A DNA stretch of 15,731 nt, taken from contig CAJFUT010000037.1 in assembly GCA_904420255.1 (NCBI GenBank), positions 1 to 15,731 of the forward strand. Reading direction: 5' to 3'. The DNA comes from an uncultured Angelakisella sp. Its GTDB lineage: Bacteria > Bacillota > Clostridia > Oscillospirales > Ruminococcaceae. Of the stretch, positions 14,940-15,731 are shown piece by piece (positions within the stretch are counted from its first letter, which is position 1; the number at the start of each line of letters is the position of its first letter). The notes under the pieces were generated by a model that saw only the letters and a program-made list of their open reading frames with translations, did no database searches and had not been told where the DNA came from. Both the position numbers and the translations under genes were made by a program.

Positions 14940-14964
14940 TAGTAAACTCTCCTTATCCTGTTGT

Positions 14965-14993
14965 ATCATACCACATCCAGCCCCGGGTTTCAA
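14965..14993 (-). promoter_or_regulatory. Sigma-A promoter of the rimP-nusA-infB operon
   Basis: TTGAAA (14993-14988) and TATGAT (14970-14965) are 17 bases apart on the minus strand, each matching the consensus at 5 of 6 positions. A TG dinucleotide one base before the -10 makes an extended -10 element. The site lies directly after the spoVT terminator. Confidence 0.85.
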
Positions 14994-15001
14994 GCCCTTT
15001 C

Positions 15002-15030
15002 GCGAAAAAAGCCCCGCCAGGCCTTTTCGC
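15002..15030 (-). terminator. Intrinsic terminator after spoVT
   Basis: On the minus strand AAAAGGCC pairs with GGCTTTTT around a 7-base loop, with one G-U pair, and outer GCG/CGC bases can close the structure. A run of six T follows the stem. It lies about 11 bases past the spoVT stop codon and just before the rimP promoter. Confidence 0.65.
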
Positions 15031-15040
15031 TTCGCGGCGC

Positions 15041-15580
15041 TCACTCCTCCATCTGCTTGCCCAGGAAGGAGGCCGCGGCGGCGATGAGCTTGATCTCGCT
15101 GTCCCCCGCCACATCCCCGGGCTTGTTCATCAGGTACATGACGCTGCCGCACACGTCCCCCGAGGCGATGATGGGATACTGTACCAGGCTGTAATGCTCC
15201 ACTCCCTCCACCGGCTGGAGCTTTTTCTCGGTGCCGGTGTAGGCGTAGCTTTTGCGGTTCTCGATCATATCCTCCAGGCTGGCGGAAACCCGCCGCTCGA
15301 TGAGCTCCTTCTTGGAGATGCCCGCCACGCTGATGACGTGGTCCCGGTCGCAGATCAGGACAGGGTAGCCGCCGGTTTTATAGAGAACGTCGCCGTACTG
15401 CCCCGCAAAGCTTCCCAGCTCCCCGATGGGGGAGTACTTCTTGAAGATCACCTCGCCGTCGTTGTCGGTGAAGATCTCCAGGGGGTCGCCCTCCCGGATG
15501 CGCATGGTCCGGCGGATCTCCTTGGGGATCACCACCCGGCCCAAGTCGTCGATTCTTCTCACAATTCCTGTGGCCTTCAT
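15041..15580 (-). CDS. spoVT: Stage V sporulation protein T, AbrB-type regulator
   Basis: SpoVT is a forespore transcription regulator that adjusts sigma-G-dependent genes. The 179 residues fit the family. Residues 1-50 form the AbrB/SpoVT swapped-hairpin DNA-binding domain, with MKATGIVRRIDDLGRVVIPK and EIRRTMRIREGDPLEIF nearly identical to known SpoVT proteins. Residues 55-179 match its GAF-like domain, including VLICDRDHVISVAGISKKEL. The C-terminal end KLIAAAASFLGKQMEE is also typical. AGGAGG lies 8 bases upstream of the ATG at 15580. A sigma-G-like promoter sits 70-100 bases upstream, as expected for a late forespore gene, and a terminator follows, so it is monocistronic. AbrB itself is shorter (about 94 residues), which argues against that alternative. 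Confidence 0.95.
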   Translation of the reverse strand: MKATGIVRRIDDLGRVVIPKEIRRTMRIREGDPLEIFTDNDGEVIFKKYSPIGELGSFAGQYGDVLYKTGGYPVLICDRDHVISVAGISKKELIERRVSASLEDMIENRKSYAYTGTEKKLQPVEGVEHYSLVQYPIIASGDVCGSVMYLMNKPGDVAGDSEIKLIAAAASFLGKQMEE

Positions 15581-15650
15581 GCTCTGCTTCCTCCTATATC
15601 AATTGAAGTTGCCTTTATCAGTTCTGCCGCCCCTGGGGCGGTGTTGCTTC

Positions 15651-15680
15651 TAGTATTTGTCGGGGCAGGTCATTTATTCC
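15651..15680 (-). promoter_or_regulatory. Sigma-G-like promoter of spoVT
   Basis: On the minus strand GGAATA (15680-15675) and AATACTA (15657-15651) are spaced by 17 bases. They resemble the sigma-G patterns TGAATA and CATACTA, differing by one base in each. B. subtilis spoVT is transcribed by sigma-G, which supports the reading. A short GC hairpin (15627-15641) lies in the resulting leader. The rest of 15681-15731 shows no gene. Confidence 0.6.
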
Positions 15681-15731
15681 GGCACAGGCGGGAAAGTCCC
15701 CTGGAGTTTTTTTCACGGGAAACTGGAAAAA

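Noticed and set aside
15681..15731. Gene or terminator at the right edge
   Set aside because: There are runs of T and A and weak AGTTT/AAACT pairing, but no convincing stem, start codon context or protein similarity in 51 bases.

Overview
The window reads as chromosomal housekeeping DNA from a GC-rich, spore-forming member of the Clostridia. The best fit is the Oscillospirales / Flavonifractor-Intestinimonas type of gut bacterium; this is inferred from gene order, GC-rich codon use, Firmicutes-type ribosome binding sites, spoVT and a CwlJ/SleB-like germination hydrolase. All 16 genes supported here lie on the minus strand, so transcription runs from high to low coordinates. No gap between genes exceeds about 240 bases. 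I see no tRNA, rRNA, CRISPR array, insertion sequence, phage gene or defence gene.

In transcription order, spoVT (15580-15041) stands alone behind a sigma-G-like promoter and ends at a terminator. A strong sigma-A promoter (14965-14993) then starts the classic translation/transcription operon rimP-nusA-ylxR-ylxQ-infB-rbfA-truB (14860-8424). Its genes are tightly packed: ylxR and ylxQ overlap, and infB starts directly after the ylxQ stop codon. The operon supplies ribosome assembly factors (RimP, RbfA), transcription elongation/termination control (NusA), initiation (IF2), tRNA modification (TruB) and two small RNA-binding proteins. A terminator-like hairpin follows truB. ribF (flavin cofactor synthesis) and an unknown membrane-anchored protein come next.

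rpsO has its own near-consensus promoter and a structured leader of about 140 nt. pnp follows across an intergenic region holding two large hairpins, one a 53-bp near-perfect palindrome. A strong terminator ends pnp.

proB-proA (glutamate to proline precursor) have their own promoter and a structured leader. Then come a second unknown single-pass membrane protein with an acidic tail, a strong terminator, a CwlJ/SleB-type cortex hydrolase with a possible mother-cell sporulation promoter, and the first eight codons of a further gene running off the left edge.

Most of the window is conserved core biology, and I found no evidence of a novel multi-gene system. The points most worth following are the two unrecognised membrane-anchored proteins (one with a recently duplicated C-terminal 12-residue motif), the 53-bp palindrome between rpsO and pnp, the structured leaders of rimP, rpsO and proBA, the 51-bp tandem duplication in infB, and the sporulation-type promoters.
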